In this document: piece by piece, positions 1 through 7,364 of the stretch | Numbering within the stretch: the first letter of the stretch is position 1 | How the letters are laid out: every line of letters begins with the position of its first letter | Origin: Nocardia spumae | GTDB lineage: Bacteria; Actinomycetota; Actinomycetes; Mycobacteriales; Mycobacteriaceae | Assembly: GCF_020733635.1 (NCBI RefSeq) | Contig: NZ_JAJFZL010000001.1 | Coordinates: forward strand, 124,001 to 188,000 | Length of the DNA stretch: 64,000 bases | Direction of reading: 5' to 3' | Program-made: the position numbers and the translations under genes | Notes under the pieces: generated by a model | What the model saw: the letters and a program-made list of their open reading frames with translations, nothing else | What the model was told of the DNA's origin: nothing | Databases searched by the model: none

Positions 1-524
1 GTACGAACAATCCGGTCGGAGTCACGCCGTTTCAGGCGCACGGATCACTGCGAGGTTTCGTGATATCCGGTCGATGGCCCGATACGACGAAGGAATGGGC
101 ACAACTGCTGGCGCTGGCGGTACGGGTGGCGAGCCTGCCGGGCCTGCTGGCCACCAGCACCGTCTTCGGCGCCCGCGAGGAGCTGCCCGACGATCCGCAT
201 CCGGGCACCGTCGGCCTGGTGATGGCCGAGGGGCCGGTGCTGGGTGAGGAGGCCGTGGAGCCGGGCCGCTTCGCCGAGCATGTGCCACCCGCGCTGATGA
301 TGTTGCATCCCCCGTCGGAGACCAATCCGTCGCTGCCCGAATGCGTCGGTGCGGCATCGGGATGTGTACTGCTGCCGGGTATTCCACATCTCGGACTGGC
401 GCATCGGGCGGCTTGGGTGGAGGCCGAACTCGACGGCACGGTCACCTCGATGGTGAGCCGGGTCGGCGTGGATCCGATCTCCGATCCCGATACCGCTGTG
501 CTGGCGATGCTGCTCGCCGCCTGA
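1..524 (+). CDS. Hypothetical protein, 5' end outside the window
   Basis: The reading frame is open from the window edge to a TGA at 522-524, giving at least 173 residues. A GTG at 60 could be a start, but the frame has coding-like residues before it (ending LRGF), so I treat the gene as truncated by the window. The visible part is acidic and soluble, with no membrane segment and no motif that I recognise. It ends about 190 bp before the Mn2+ riboswitch and is probably in a different transcription unit from the gene after it. Function unknown. Confidence 0.6.
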   Translation, partial: TNNPVGVTPFQAHGSLRGFVISGRWPDTTKEWAQLLALAVRVASLPGLLATSTVFGAREELPDDPHPGTVGLVMAEGPVLGEEAVEPGRFAEHVPPALMMLHPPSETNPSLPECVGAASGCVLLPGIPHLGLAHRAAWVEAELDGTVTSMVSRVGVDPISDPDTAVLAMLLAA

Positions 525-677
525 CGGATCCGAGCCCGAAGACGGCGGCGCGGCGCATCACCCACGGATGTCCGAACGGCGGGCGAAGCCTCGTCGAATC
601 CACATCGACGGGTACCCGAAAATTTCCGGTCGCATCGCCAAACTTATTGTGCGCATTGCGATTTCGGCTACACCGGC

Positions 678-707
678 TTTACGGCCACGGGGCGGTAAGG
701 GTAGGCT
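678..707 (+). promoter_or_regulatory. Putative sigma-A-type promoter of the riboswitch transcript
   Basis: A TTTACG box at 678-683 and a TAGGCT box at 702-707 are separated by 18 bp. The expected transcription start is near 713-715, directly at the 5' edge of the riboswitch aptamer. The position relative to the aptamer is the main support; the boxes themselves are only moderate matches to TTGACA/TANNNT. Confidence 0.45.
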
Positions 708-713
708 GTGTAA

Positions 714-823
714 GACAGCGAAGGGGAGTAGCCCGCAATCGCATGGTCGACATACTGATCCGCCGAATCCGGCAGATCCGGCCATCCGAACCGGTTGTAC
801 CGGTGGGCGAGACCTTCGGCCGA
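714..823 (+). promoter_or_regulatory. yybP-ykoY (Mn2+-sensing) riboswitch aptamer
   Basis: The hallmark conserved segments of the yybP-ykoY family are present in order: GGGGAGTAG at 723-731, a GTCGACATACTG segment at 746-757, and GGCGAGACCTT at 806-816. Helix P1 can form between CGAAGG at 719-724 and CCTTCG at 813-818. Known members bind Mn2+ and control manganese exporters, and the next gene is a UPF0016/GDT1-type cation transporter, which fits. Class assignment is by motif; no covariance search was possible. Confidence 0.88.
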
Positions 824-853
824 TGACAAAGACCGAATTTTTCGGGCACGTTG

Positions 854-897
854 TCGGCTGAAGGCTCCGGTCTTCGGCCGACAGGCCGGAGGGAGCC
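854..897 (+). promoter_or_regulatory. Riboswitch expression platform over the ribosome binding site
   Basis: Segment 854-864 can pair either with 813-823 (overlapping the 3' strand of P1) or with 871-881, in each case 11 pairs including one or two G-U. If it pairs with 813-823, CTCCGG at 865-870 is free to pair with CCGGAG at 886-891 and hides the Shine-Dalgarno GGAGG at 888-892. If P1 is formed by ligand, 854-864 closes a hairpin with 871-881, traps CTCCGG in its loop and leaves the site open. The layout predicts translation ON with Mn2+. Complementarity is seen; the switching is inferred. Confidence 0.65.
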
Positions 898-901
898 AAC
901 C

Positions 902-1618
902 ATGATCGCCGCCATCGTCTTGAGTTTCGGCGTCCTGTTCCTCGCCGAACTCGGCGATAAATCACAGTTGATGGCCCTGACCTTCGCCCTGCGGTATCGC
1001 TGGTGGGTGGTACTGGGCGGGATCACCGTGGCCAGCATCGCCGTCAATCTCATCGCCGTCGGCGTCGGGCACTTCCTCGGTGCGGCACTGCCCACGGATG
1101 TGATCGCGCTGTGCACCGGCGTCATCCTGCTGGGCGTTGGTATCTGGACGTTGTGGGCGAGCCGGCACGAGGACTCCGACGAGGAACCCGCCGACACCGG
1201 TCCCGCGGGTCCGGGCCGGGCATTCTTCATCGTGATCTCGGCCTTTCTGCTCGCCGAACTGGGTGACCGGACCATGTTCGCGACCATCGCGCTGGCCTCC
1301 AATCACAGCTGGCCCGCGGTCTGGATCGGCTCGGTCGCGGGCATGGTCGCCGCCGGTGGTCTGGCCATCGCGATCGGTATCTCGGTCGGCAAGCACATTC
1401 CCGAGCAGGCGATCGCCGTCGCATCCGGACTGTTGTTCCTCTACATCGGCGCCGCCACCCTGCTCGGTGCCCTCGCCCCGGACCTCGGCGCGGTGGGCGA
1501 ATACTCGATCGCCGCGATCGTGCCGGCCGTCGCCGGCGCCATCCGGTGGTTTCGCGGCCGATCGGGCGCCGATCAGGTCGAGCAGCCGACCGAACCGCAG
1601 TCGCTGAATCAGCTCTGA
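902..1618 (+). CDS. UPF0016/GDT1 (TMEM165) family membrane cation exporter
   Basis: This 238-residue integral membrane protein carries the two signature motifs of the family, AELGDKSQ around residues 15-22 (Glu16, Asp19) and AELGDRTM around 118-125 (Glu119, Asp122), one in each half of an inverted-repeat fold with about six membrane segments. Family members move Mn2+ or Ca2+ out of the cytoplasm in exchange for protons. The ATG at 902 is chosen because GGAGG lies nine bases upstream; an in-frame upstream start near 851 would fall inside the riboswitch platform. The riboswitch immediately upstream makes manganese efflux the likely role. Its stop overlaps the converging WYL regulator gene by 10 bp. 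Confidence 0.88.
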   Translation: MIAAIVLSFGVLFLAELGDKSQLMALTFALRYRWWVVLGGITVASIAVNLIAVGVGHFLGAALPTDVIALCTGVILLGVGIWTLWASRHEDSDEEPADTGPAGPGRAFFIVISAFLLAELGDRTMFATIALASNHSWPAVWIGSVAGMVAAGGLAIAIGISVGKHIPEQAIAVASGLLFLYIGAATLLGALAPDLGAVGEYSIAAIVPAVAGAIRWFRGRSGADQVEQPTEPQSLNQL

Positions 1619-2583
1619 GCGGGCGGCTCACCCTCGGCCATCGCCGCGATGCGGCGGGCCAGTCGGCCGGCGGCCGCACGCAATTCCGGTGGCTCCAGCA
1701 CCTGCGTGTCGAAGGCCAGCTGGGCCACGTGCACCGCGAGCCAGTCCAGATCGTCCCCGCCGAGGGCGAGGACACACCAGCCGTCCCGATCGTCCTCGAC
1801 CCGTCCCACCTGGGGCGGGATCAGCTCCCGCACCTGTTCGGGCCGGGCGCGCACCCGCACCCGCGCGATATGGCGATAGGGCGCCGCGGTCACCGCACGT
1901 TGCACGTATTCGACCGGGTCCGGATACTCGGTGAACCGGAAACGCCAGGTCGTGGCCGTCACCTCACGCATCCGGTCCAGGCGGAAGGTGCGCCAGTCGG
2001 CACGGTCGACATCGCGAGCCATCAGATACCAGCGACGCCCGGTGGTGACCATCCGGACCGGTTCGACCGTGCGTTCCCGTTCCGCGCCGTCGCGTCCGGC
2101 GTAGCGGAATCGCACCCGCACCGCGTCGCGGCAGGCACGGGCGAGGACGACCAGCAATTCGGCGTCTATCTCGATTCCCGGACCGACCAGCGTCTCGGTG
2201 GCGTCGTGGACGGCGCGCACCTCGGCCCGTAGTCGAGGCGGCATCACCTGATCCAGTTTGGCCAGTGCGCGCAGTGCCGCCGCACCGGCGCCGGCCACCG
2301 TGCCACCGGCCGCGAGCCGCAGCGAGACCGCGGTCGCGATGGCCTCCTCGTCGTCGAGCAGCAGCGGTGGCAGCCGGGTACCCGCGCCCAGCTGATAGCC
2401 GCCGCCGACGCCGGCCGTGGCATGAACCGGATATCCGATCGCGCGCAGCCGCTCGACATCGCGACGCACGCAGCGGTCGGTCACCGCGAGTTCGGCGGCC
2501 AGTTCGGCAGCGGTCCACGACGGCCTGCGTTGCAGGAGCGCCAGCAGTCGCAGCACCCGCTCGGTCGTGCCCTCGACGGTCAT
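1609..2583 (-). CDS. HTH/WYL-domain transcriptional regulator
   Basis: The 324-residue protein begins with a DeoR-like winged helix (TAAELAAELAVTDRCVRRDV, roughly residues 25-45) followed by GGGYQLG and a C-terminal WYL-type domain with RYAGRDGAERERTVEP and the conserved RTFRLDRM. WYL proteins are DNA-binding regulators whose C-terminal domain binds ligands or nucleic acid. The ATG at 2583 is preferred over longer in-frame starts because the extra N-terminal sequence has no family character. It diverges from the DinB-like gene starting 63 bp away, a common arrangement in which the regulator controls both. Target unknown. Confidence 0.85.
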   Translation of the reverse strand: MTVEGTTERVLRLLALLQRRPSWTAAELAAELAVTDRCVRRDVERLRAIGYPVHATAGVGGGYQLGAGTRLPPLLLDDEEAIATAVSLRLAAGGTVAGAGAAALRALAKLDQVMPPRLRAEVRAVHDATETLVGPGIEIDAELLVVLARACRDAVRVRFRYAGRDGAERERTVEPVRMVTTGRRWYLMARDVDRADWRTFRLDRMREVTATTWRFRFTEYPDPVEYVQRAVTAAPYRHIARVRVRARPEQVRELIPPQVGRVEDDRDGWCVLALGGDDLDWLAVHVAQLAFDTQVLEPPELRAAAGRLARRIAAMAEGEPPAQS

Positions 2584-2645
2584 CGATTCATCGTCGCACG
2601 GATCACGGAACGATTCTGTCCGCGATATGCGGCAGGCTGTTGCCC

Positions 2646-3227
2646 ATGACCGACCAGACCTGGAATTCCCTGCTCCGTGAGCAGATCGCCTGGCACTGGA
2701 CCGAACAAGTACGTCCACGCCTGACCGGGCTCACCGACGACGAATACTTCTGGGAACCGACGCCTGACTGCTGGAATGTGCGCCGGCGCGGCACCGGTAC
2801 CGCCCCCATCCAGGCCGGCGCAGGCGCGATGACCATCGACTTCGCCTGGCCGCCGCCCGATCCGCCACCGTTCACCACGATCGCCTGGCGCCTGGGACAT
2901 GTGATCGTGGGCGTGCTCGCGATGCGCAATGCCTGGCATTTCGGAGGTCCGCCCACCGACTACGAGTCGTTCGAGTACCCCGAGACCGCCGCGGCGGCCC
3001 TGGACCGGCTCGATACCGAATACGCCCGCTGGGATGCCGGGGTCGCGGCCCTCGGCGCGGACGGACTCTCCCGAGCGGCCGGTGCCGCGGAAGGACCCTA
3101 CGCCGAATACCCGATGTCCGCGTTGGTGCTGCACATCAACCGCGAGCTGATCCATCATCTTTCCGAGGTGTGTCTGCTCCGCGATCTCTACCTGCATACC
3201 GATCGAAACCGACAGGAGACCGACTGA
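2646..3227 (+). CDS. DinB/DUF664-like family protein
   Basis: A 193-residue soluble protein of the size and pattern of the DinB four-helix bundle, with TTIAWRLGHVIVG near residues 77-89 and a late LHINRELIHHLSEV motif carrying candidate metal-binding histidines. Family members are thiol-dependent or uncharacterised metalloenzymes, and sequence alone does not give a substrate. The start at ATG 2646 begins a typical MTDQTWNSLLREQ sequence; longer in-frame extension is antisense to the WYL gene and unlikely. The next gene (VOC) starts 1 bp after its stop, so the two are probably co-transcribed. Confidence 0.75.
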   Translation: MTDQTWNSLLREQIAWHWTEQVRPRLTGLTDDEYFWEPTPDCWNVRRRGTGTAPIQAGAGAMTIDFAWPPPDPPPFTTIAWRLGHVIVGVLAMRNAWHFGGPPTDYESFEYPETAAAALDRLDTEYARWDAGVAALGADGLSRAAGAAEGPYAEYPMSALVLHINRELIHHLSEVCLLRDLYLHTDRNRQETD

Positions 3228-3228
3228 G

Positions 3229-3666
3229 ATGGCCCGCGATATCCAGATCACCTTCGACAGCGCCGATCCGGCCGCCACCGCGGCGTTCTGGGCCGAGGCC
3301 CTGGGCTACCGGCTGCAGGATCCGCCGACCGGATTCGAGACGTGGGAGCAGGCGCTGGAGGCGATGGGGGTGCCGCCGGAGAACCGCAACGACGCGTCGG
3401 CGGTGATCGACCCCGAGGGCTCCGGTCCGCGGCTGTTCTTCCAGAAGGTGCCCGAGGGCAAACAGGTCAAGAACCGCGTTCACCTGGATGTGCGGGCGGC
3501 ACCCGGCCTGACCGGTGCCGCGCGCATGGCCGCGTTGGAGGACGAGGCCGCACGGCTGATCTCGCACGGCGCCACCCGGCTGCGGCGGCACGAACCCGCT
3601 CCCCCGCTCGGCGCCGGGCACATCGTGATGGCCGATCCCGAGGGCAACGAATTCTGCCTCGACTGA
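3229..3666 (+). CDS. VOC family (glyoxalase-like) protein
   Basis: A 145-residue protein with the paired beta-alpha-beta-beta-beta layout of the vicinal oxygen chelate superfamily: FDSADPAATAAFWAEALGY at the start, LFFQKVPEGK and NRVHLDVRA in the middle, and the terminal signature HIVMADPEGNEFCLD. This resembles Glyoxalase_6-type domains, which are often annotated as glyoxalase or bleomycin-resistance-like without known substrate. It follows the DinB-like gene almost without gap and ends directly against the stop codon of the convergent TetR gene. Confidence 0.85.
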   Translation: MARDIQITFDSADPAATAAFWAEALGYRLQDPPTGFETWEQALEAMGVPPENRNDASAVIDPEGSGPRLFFQKVPEGKQVKNRVHLDVRAAPGLTGAARMAALEDEAARLISHGATRLRRHEPAPPLGAGHIVMADPEGNEFCLD

Positions 3667-4323
3667 TCAGCGGTGCCGCGACTCGGCGGTCGCGGCACCG
3701 AAGAGGTCACCGCTGCGGCGGACCAGGTCCAGCATGGGTTCCCGCAGCGCGCGCAGGCCGTTGAGGTCATCGGCGGCGACATGGGTCGTGACCATGGCGC
3801 TGAGGGCCGCGACCATGGTGCGGCAGGCGAAGCGTTGCTGATCGGTCCGGGCGTCGAGGATGTCGGCGACCAGGGAGACGAATGCTTCCTGGAGTTCGCC
3901 CCGGCGCGCGATCGCCTTCGGTCCGGCGGCGTAGACCTCGACCAGGAACAGCCGGGCATAAGCAGGCTCGGCGGCCAGCCCGTCCAGGTACGCGTCGAGC
4001 AGGGTGCCGATGGGCGGGGACGACTCCCGCGCGGCGACTGCCCGCAACGACTCCTGGATGTGCGCGAGCAGCAGTTCCACCGCACGCTCGTAGGCCGCCT
4101 CGAAACAGTCCTCCTTGGACCGGAACTGCTCGTAGAACGTCTCCCGCGACACCCCCGCGCGTTTGAGCACGGCCGCCACCGAGGTGCCGACGTACCCGTT
4201 GGCGGCCATCGCATCGGCCATGGCGGTGAGGATGCGGTCGCGCTGCGCACGAACCACCGTTTCACGCGGTATCCCGTGCCGGCCCCGAGGTAACCTGCGG
4301 TCCGCGGCGGCCGAGGTGGTCAT
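3667..4323 (-). CDS. TetR/AcrR family transcriptional regulator
   Basis: The 218-residue protein has an N-terminal TetR helix-turn-helix (RDRILTAMADAMAANGYVGT then VAAVLKRAGVSRETFYEQF, residues about 29-66) and a helical ligand-binding C-terminal domain. ATG 4323 is preferred to an upstream in-frame start that would lie within the candidate operator. It is divergent from the short-chain dehydrogenase at 4509, separated by 185 bp containing two inverted repeats, which suggests that it represses itself and possibly the dehydrogenase. The inducer is unknown. Confidence 0.88.
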   Translation of the reverse strand: MTTSAAADRRLPRGRHGIPRETVVRAQRDRILTAMADAMAANGYVGTSVAAVLKRAGVSRETFYEQFRSKEDCFEAAYERAVELLLAHIQESLRAVAARESSPPIGTLLDAYLDGLAAEPAYARLFLVEVYAAGPKAIARRGELQEAFVSLVADILDARTDQQRFACRTMVAALSAMVTTHVAADDLNGLRALREPMLDLVRRSGDLFGAATAESRHR

Positions 4324-4350
4324 GTGGCAACTCCATCGATCGATCGCGAA

Positions 4351-4376
4351 TGCTTCGCGAAGCAAACTAGCTGGTT
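4351..4376. promoter_or_regulatory. Candidate TetR operator (two adjacent dyads)
   Basis: TGCTTCGCGAAGCA at 4351-4364 is a perfect 14-bp palindrome, and AACTAGCTGGTT at 4365-4376 is a 12-bp dyad with one mismatched pair. Both lie 28-53 bp upstream of the TetR start, in the divergent intergenic region, a usual position for autoregulatory operators. Confidence 0.45.
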
Positions 4377-4508
4377 ACCTTCCATTCTGCGCGGAATCGG
4401 TCGTCCCGCGGCGCACACCCCCGGCCGTGGCGACCGTTCCGCCCGATATGGTGCTGTTGACGGAAGGCCAGTACCCATAGGGCCGTCACTGACGAGAGGA
4501 CCATCACC

Positions 4509-5276
4509 GTGGAGATTTCGGGCTCCGCCGCGATCATCACCGGAGCCGCATCCGGTCTGGGCGCCGCTACCGCAAAACGCTTCGCCGACCAGGGTGCGAC
4601 CGTATTCGGTCTCGACCTCGCGCAGTCGATCGAACGGGCCGGCGACAGCGTTCCCGCTGGCGTCACCCTGATCCCGACCGACGTGACCAGCAACGACGAG
4701 GTCGCGGCCGCGGTCGCGAAGGTCGTCGAATCCGGTGTGCCGCCGCGGATCGTGGTCAACTGCGCCGGTGTGGGCTGGGCGGGACGCATCCTGTCCAAGA
4801 ACGGCCCGCACGATCTGGAGCTGTTCCGCACCGTGATCACCGTGAACCTGCTGGGCAGCTTCAATGTGATGCGACTGGCCGCCGATGCCATCGCCAAGAC
4901 CGAGCCGGTCGACGAGTACGGCCAGCGCGGCGTCGTCATCAACACCGCGTCGGTGGCGGCGTTCGAGGGCCAGGTCGGCCAGATCGCCTACTCGGCCTCG
5001 AAGGGCGGCGTCGCCGGTATGACCGTGCCGGCCGCACGTGACCTGGCGCAGTTCGGCATTCGCGTCAACACCATCGCCCCCGGCATCATCGACACCCCGA
5101 TGCTGGCCGGCGTCACCGAGGAGTACCGCAAGGGCCTCGAGGCCGGTGTGCCGTTCCCGTCGCGCCTGGGCCGTCCGGACGAGTACGCGCAGCTCGCGCA
5201 GTACATCACCGAGCACGACTACCTCAACGGCGAGACCTTCCGCATGGACGGTGCGCTGCGCATGGCGCCGCGCTGA
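4509..5276 (+). CDS. Short-chain dehydrogenase, 3-hydroxyacyl-CoA dehydrogenase-like
   Basis: A 255-residue classical SDR with the cofactor motif TGAASGLG at 11-18, NCAG at 84-87, Asn113, catalytic Ser148 and the YSASK motif with Tyr161 and Lys165. Asp at the end of the second strand (GLDLA, about residue 36) points to NAD rather than NADP. The sequence around GQVGQIAYSASKGGVAGMT and the IAPGIIDTPML loop resembles type II 3-hydroxyacyl-CoA dehydrogenases acting on branched-chain or fatty acyl-CoA substrates; substrate is inferred. GTG 4509 has AGAGGA upstream. It is divergent from the TetR gene and ends before a strong terminator. Confidence 0.88.
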   Translation: MEISGSAAIITGAASGLGAATAKRFADQGATVFGLDLAQSIERAGDSVPAGVTLIPTDVTSNDEVAAAVAKVVESGVPPRIVVNCAGVGWAGRILSKNGPHDLELFRTVITVNLLGSFNVMRLAADAIAKTEPVDEYGQRGVVINTASVAAFEGQVGQIAYSASKGGVAGMTVPAARDLAQFGIRVNTIAPGIIDTPMLAGVTEEYRKGLEAGVPFPSRLGRPDEYAQLAQYITEHDYLNGETFRMDGALRMAPR

Positions 5277-5306
5277 CACCGGGAACGGATCGGCCTGCGG
5301 CGTCCG

Positions 5307-5348
5307 ATACGTAAGGCTCGCACGGACTTCCGTGCGAGCCTTACGTAT
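5307..5348. terminator. Bidirectional terminator hairpin
   Basis: A perfect inverted repeat of 20 bases per arm (5307-5326 and 5329-5348; in practice a 19-bp stem with a 4-base loop) lies between the convergent dehydrogenase and htpG genes and can serve both strands. Confidence 0.85.
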
Positions 5349-5363
5349 TCGCGGCGATGCGGA

Positions 5364-7364
5364 TCAGACGGTCTTGGTGAGCCGATCCGCCAGCAGCTGG
5401 GCGAAGTGCGCCGGATCCTTCAGTTCGCCGCCCTCGGCGAGCACCGCTGTGCCGTAGAGCAACTGCGCGGTCGCGCCGAGGTCCTCGGATTTCCGGTCCT
5501 TGGCGTACGCATCGCGCAGCCCGGTGACCAGGGGATGCTCCGGATTGAGTTCCAGGATCCGCTTGGATTCCGGCAGCGCCTGGCCGGAGGCGCGGTACAT
5601 CCGCTCGAGCTGCGGGGTGAAGTCGAAGACGTCACCGACGATGCAGGCCGGGGAGGTGGTCAGGCGCGAGGTCAGGCGGACCTCCTTGACGCTGTCGTCC
5701 AGCGTCTCCTGCAAGAACTTCAGCACCTCGCCGAAATCCTTCTCCTGCTGCTCGCGCAGCTGTTCGGAGGCCTTCTTCTCCTCTTCGGTCTCCAGATCCA
5801 CCTCGCCCTTGGCGATGGACTGGAAAGCCTTGCCGTCGAACTCCGGCACCGAGCCGACCCACATCTCGTCGACCGGATCGGTGAGAACCAGCACCTCGAG
5901 TCCCTTGGCCTTGAAGGCCTCCATATGCGGAGAGTTCTCGATCTGCTGCCGGCTCTCGCCGGTCATGTAGTAGATCTTGTCCTGGCCCTCGGCCATCCGC
6001 TCGATGTACTGCGCCAGCGTGGTCGGCTCCGACTCGGAATGGGTCGACGCGAACGACGAGACCTGCAGAATGGTGTCGCGATTGTCGAAGTCCGACAGCA
6101 GGCCCTCCTTGAGGACCCGGCCGAATTCGTTCCAGAACGTGCGGTACTTGCTGTCCGCGCCGGCGTCCGCGGCGTCGCCCTCGGCTGCGCCCGCGCCCTG
6201 CAGATCCTTGATCGTCGAGAGCACCTTGCGCACCAGGCGCTTGCGGATCATCTGAATCTGCCGGTCCTGCTGCAGGATCTCGCGCGAGACGTTCAGCGAC
6301 AGATCCTGCGCGTCCACCACACCCTTGACGAAACGCAAGTACTCCGGCATGAGTTCTTCGCAGTTGTCCATGATGAACACCCGGCGCACATACAGCTGCA
6401 CACCGCGCTTGTGCTCACGCATGAACAGATCGAACGGAGCCTGCGACGGAATGAACAGCAGCGCTTGATATTCGAAGGTGCCCTCGGCCTTGAGCGGGAT
6501 GATCTCGAGCGGATCGTCCCAGGCGTGCGAGACGTGCTTGTAGAACTCCTTGTACTCCTCGTCGGACACATCGCTGCGCGGGCGCGTCCACAGCGCCTTC
6601 TGCGAATTGAGTGTCTGCTCCTCGAGGATGGTCTGCTCGGTCTTCTCCTCACCCTCCCCCTCGGTGACGGTGCGCTCCACCTGCATCCGGATGGGCCAGG
6701 AGATGAAGTCCGAGTACTTCTTGACGATCTCGCGGAGCTTCCACTCCTGCGTGTAGTCGAAGAGGTGATCATCCTCATCGGCGCTCTTGAGATGCAGCGA
6801 TACCGCGGTGCCCTGGGGCGCGTCGTCGAGGGTTTCGATGGTGTAGGTGGAACTGCCGGCGGCGGACTCCCAGCGGGTGCCCTCGGTTTCGCCGGCGCGG
6901 CGAGTGGTCAGGGTGACCTTGTCGGCCACCATGAAGGTCGAGTAGAAGCCGATACCGAACTGGCCGATCAGGTCCGCGGGAGCGGAGCCCGCGGAGCGAC
7001 CCGAAGACTCGGCGTCGGCTCCGTTCATTTCCAGTAGCTGCCGGCGCAGTTCGCCGGTGCCGGATTTGGCCAGGGTGCCGATCAGATCGACGACCTCGGC
7101 GCGCGACATACCCACACCGTTGTCGCGCACGGTCAGCACCCGGGCGTCCGTATCCACCTCTAGCTCGATGTGCAGATCCGAGGTATCGACCTCGAGATCC
7201 TTGTCCCGGTACGACTCGAGCCGCAGCTTGTCGAGGGCGTCGGAGGCGTTCGAGATCAACTCGCGGAGGAATGTGTCCTTGTTCGAGTAGACCGAGTGGA
7301 TCATCAGTTCCAGAAGCTGATGGGTCTCGGCCTGAAACTCCAGTTGTTCGACGTGATCGGTCAC
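5364..7364 (-). CDS. htpG: Molecular chaperone HtpG (Hsp90)
   Basis: The 666-residue protein has the full bacterial Hsp90 layout: GHKL ATPase domain with ELISNASDALDKLR (Glu35, Asn39), DNGVGMS at 81-87 and GQFGIGFYS, a middle domain with the RRVFIMDN and SLNVSREILQQ segments, and a C-terminal dimerisation domain. It is an ATP-driven cytosolic chaperone. The start codon is GTG, which overlaps the stop of the upstream nuclease gene as GTGA, so translation is probably coupled. I see no CIRCE or HAIR heat-shock operator near it; it probably depends on the promoter ahead of the nuclease gene or one inside it. Confidence 0.97.
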   Translation of the reverse strand: MTDHVEQLEFQAETHQLLELMIHSVYSNKDTFLRELISNASDALDKLRLESYRDKDLEVDTSDLHIELEVDTDARVLTVRDNGVGMSRAEVVDLIGTLAKSGTGELRRQLLEMNGADAESSGRSAGSAPADLIGQFGIGFYSTFMVADKVTLTTRRAGETEGTRWESAAGSSTYTIETLDDAPQGTAVSLHLKSADEDDHLFDYTQEWKLREIVKKYSDFISWPIRMQVERTVTEGEGEEKTEQTILEEQTLNSQKALWTRPRSDVSDEEYKEFYKHVSHAWDDPLEIIPLKAEGTFEYQALLFIPSQAPFDLFMREHKRGVQLYVRRVFIMDNCEELMPEYLRFVKGVVDAQDLSLNVSREILQQDRQIQMIRKRLVRKVLSTIKDLQGAGAAEGDAADAGADSKYRTFWNEFGRVLKEGLLSDFDNRDTILQVSSFASTHSESEPTTLAQYIERMAEGQDKIYYMTGESRQQIENSPHMEAFKAKGLEVLVLTDPVDEMWVGSVPEFDGKAFQSIAKGEVDLETEEEKKASEQLREQQEKDFGEVLKFLQETLDDSVKEVRLTSRLTTSPACIVGDVFDFTPQLERMYRASGQALPESKRILELNPEHPLVTGLRDAYAKDRKSEDLGATAQLLYGTAVLAEGGELKDPAHFAQLLADRLTKTV

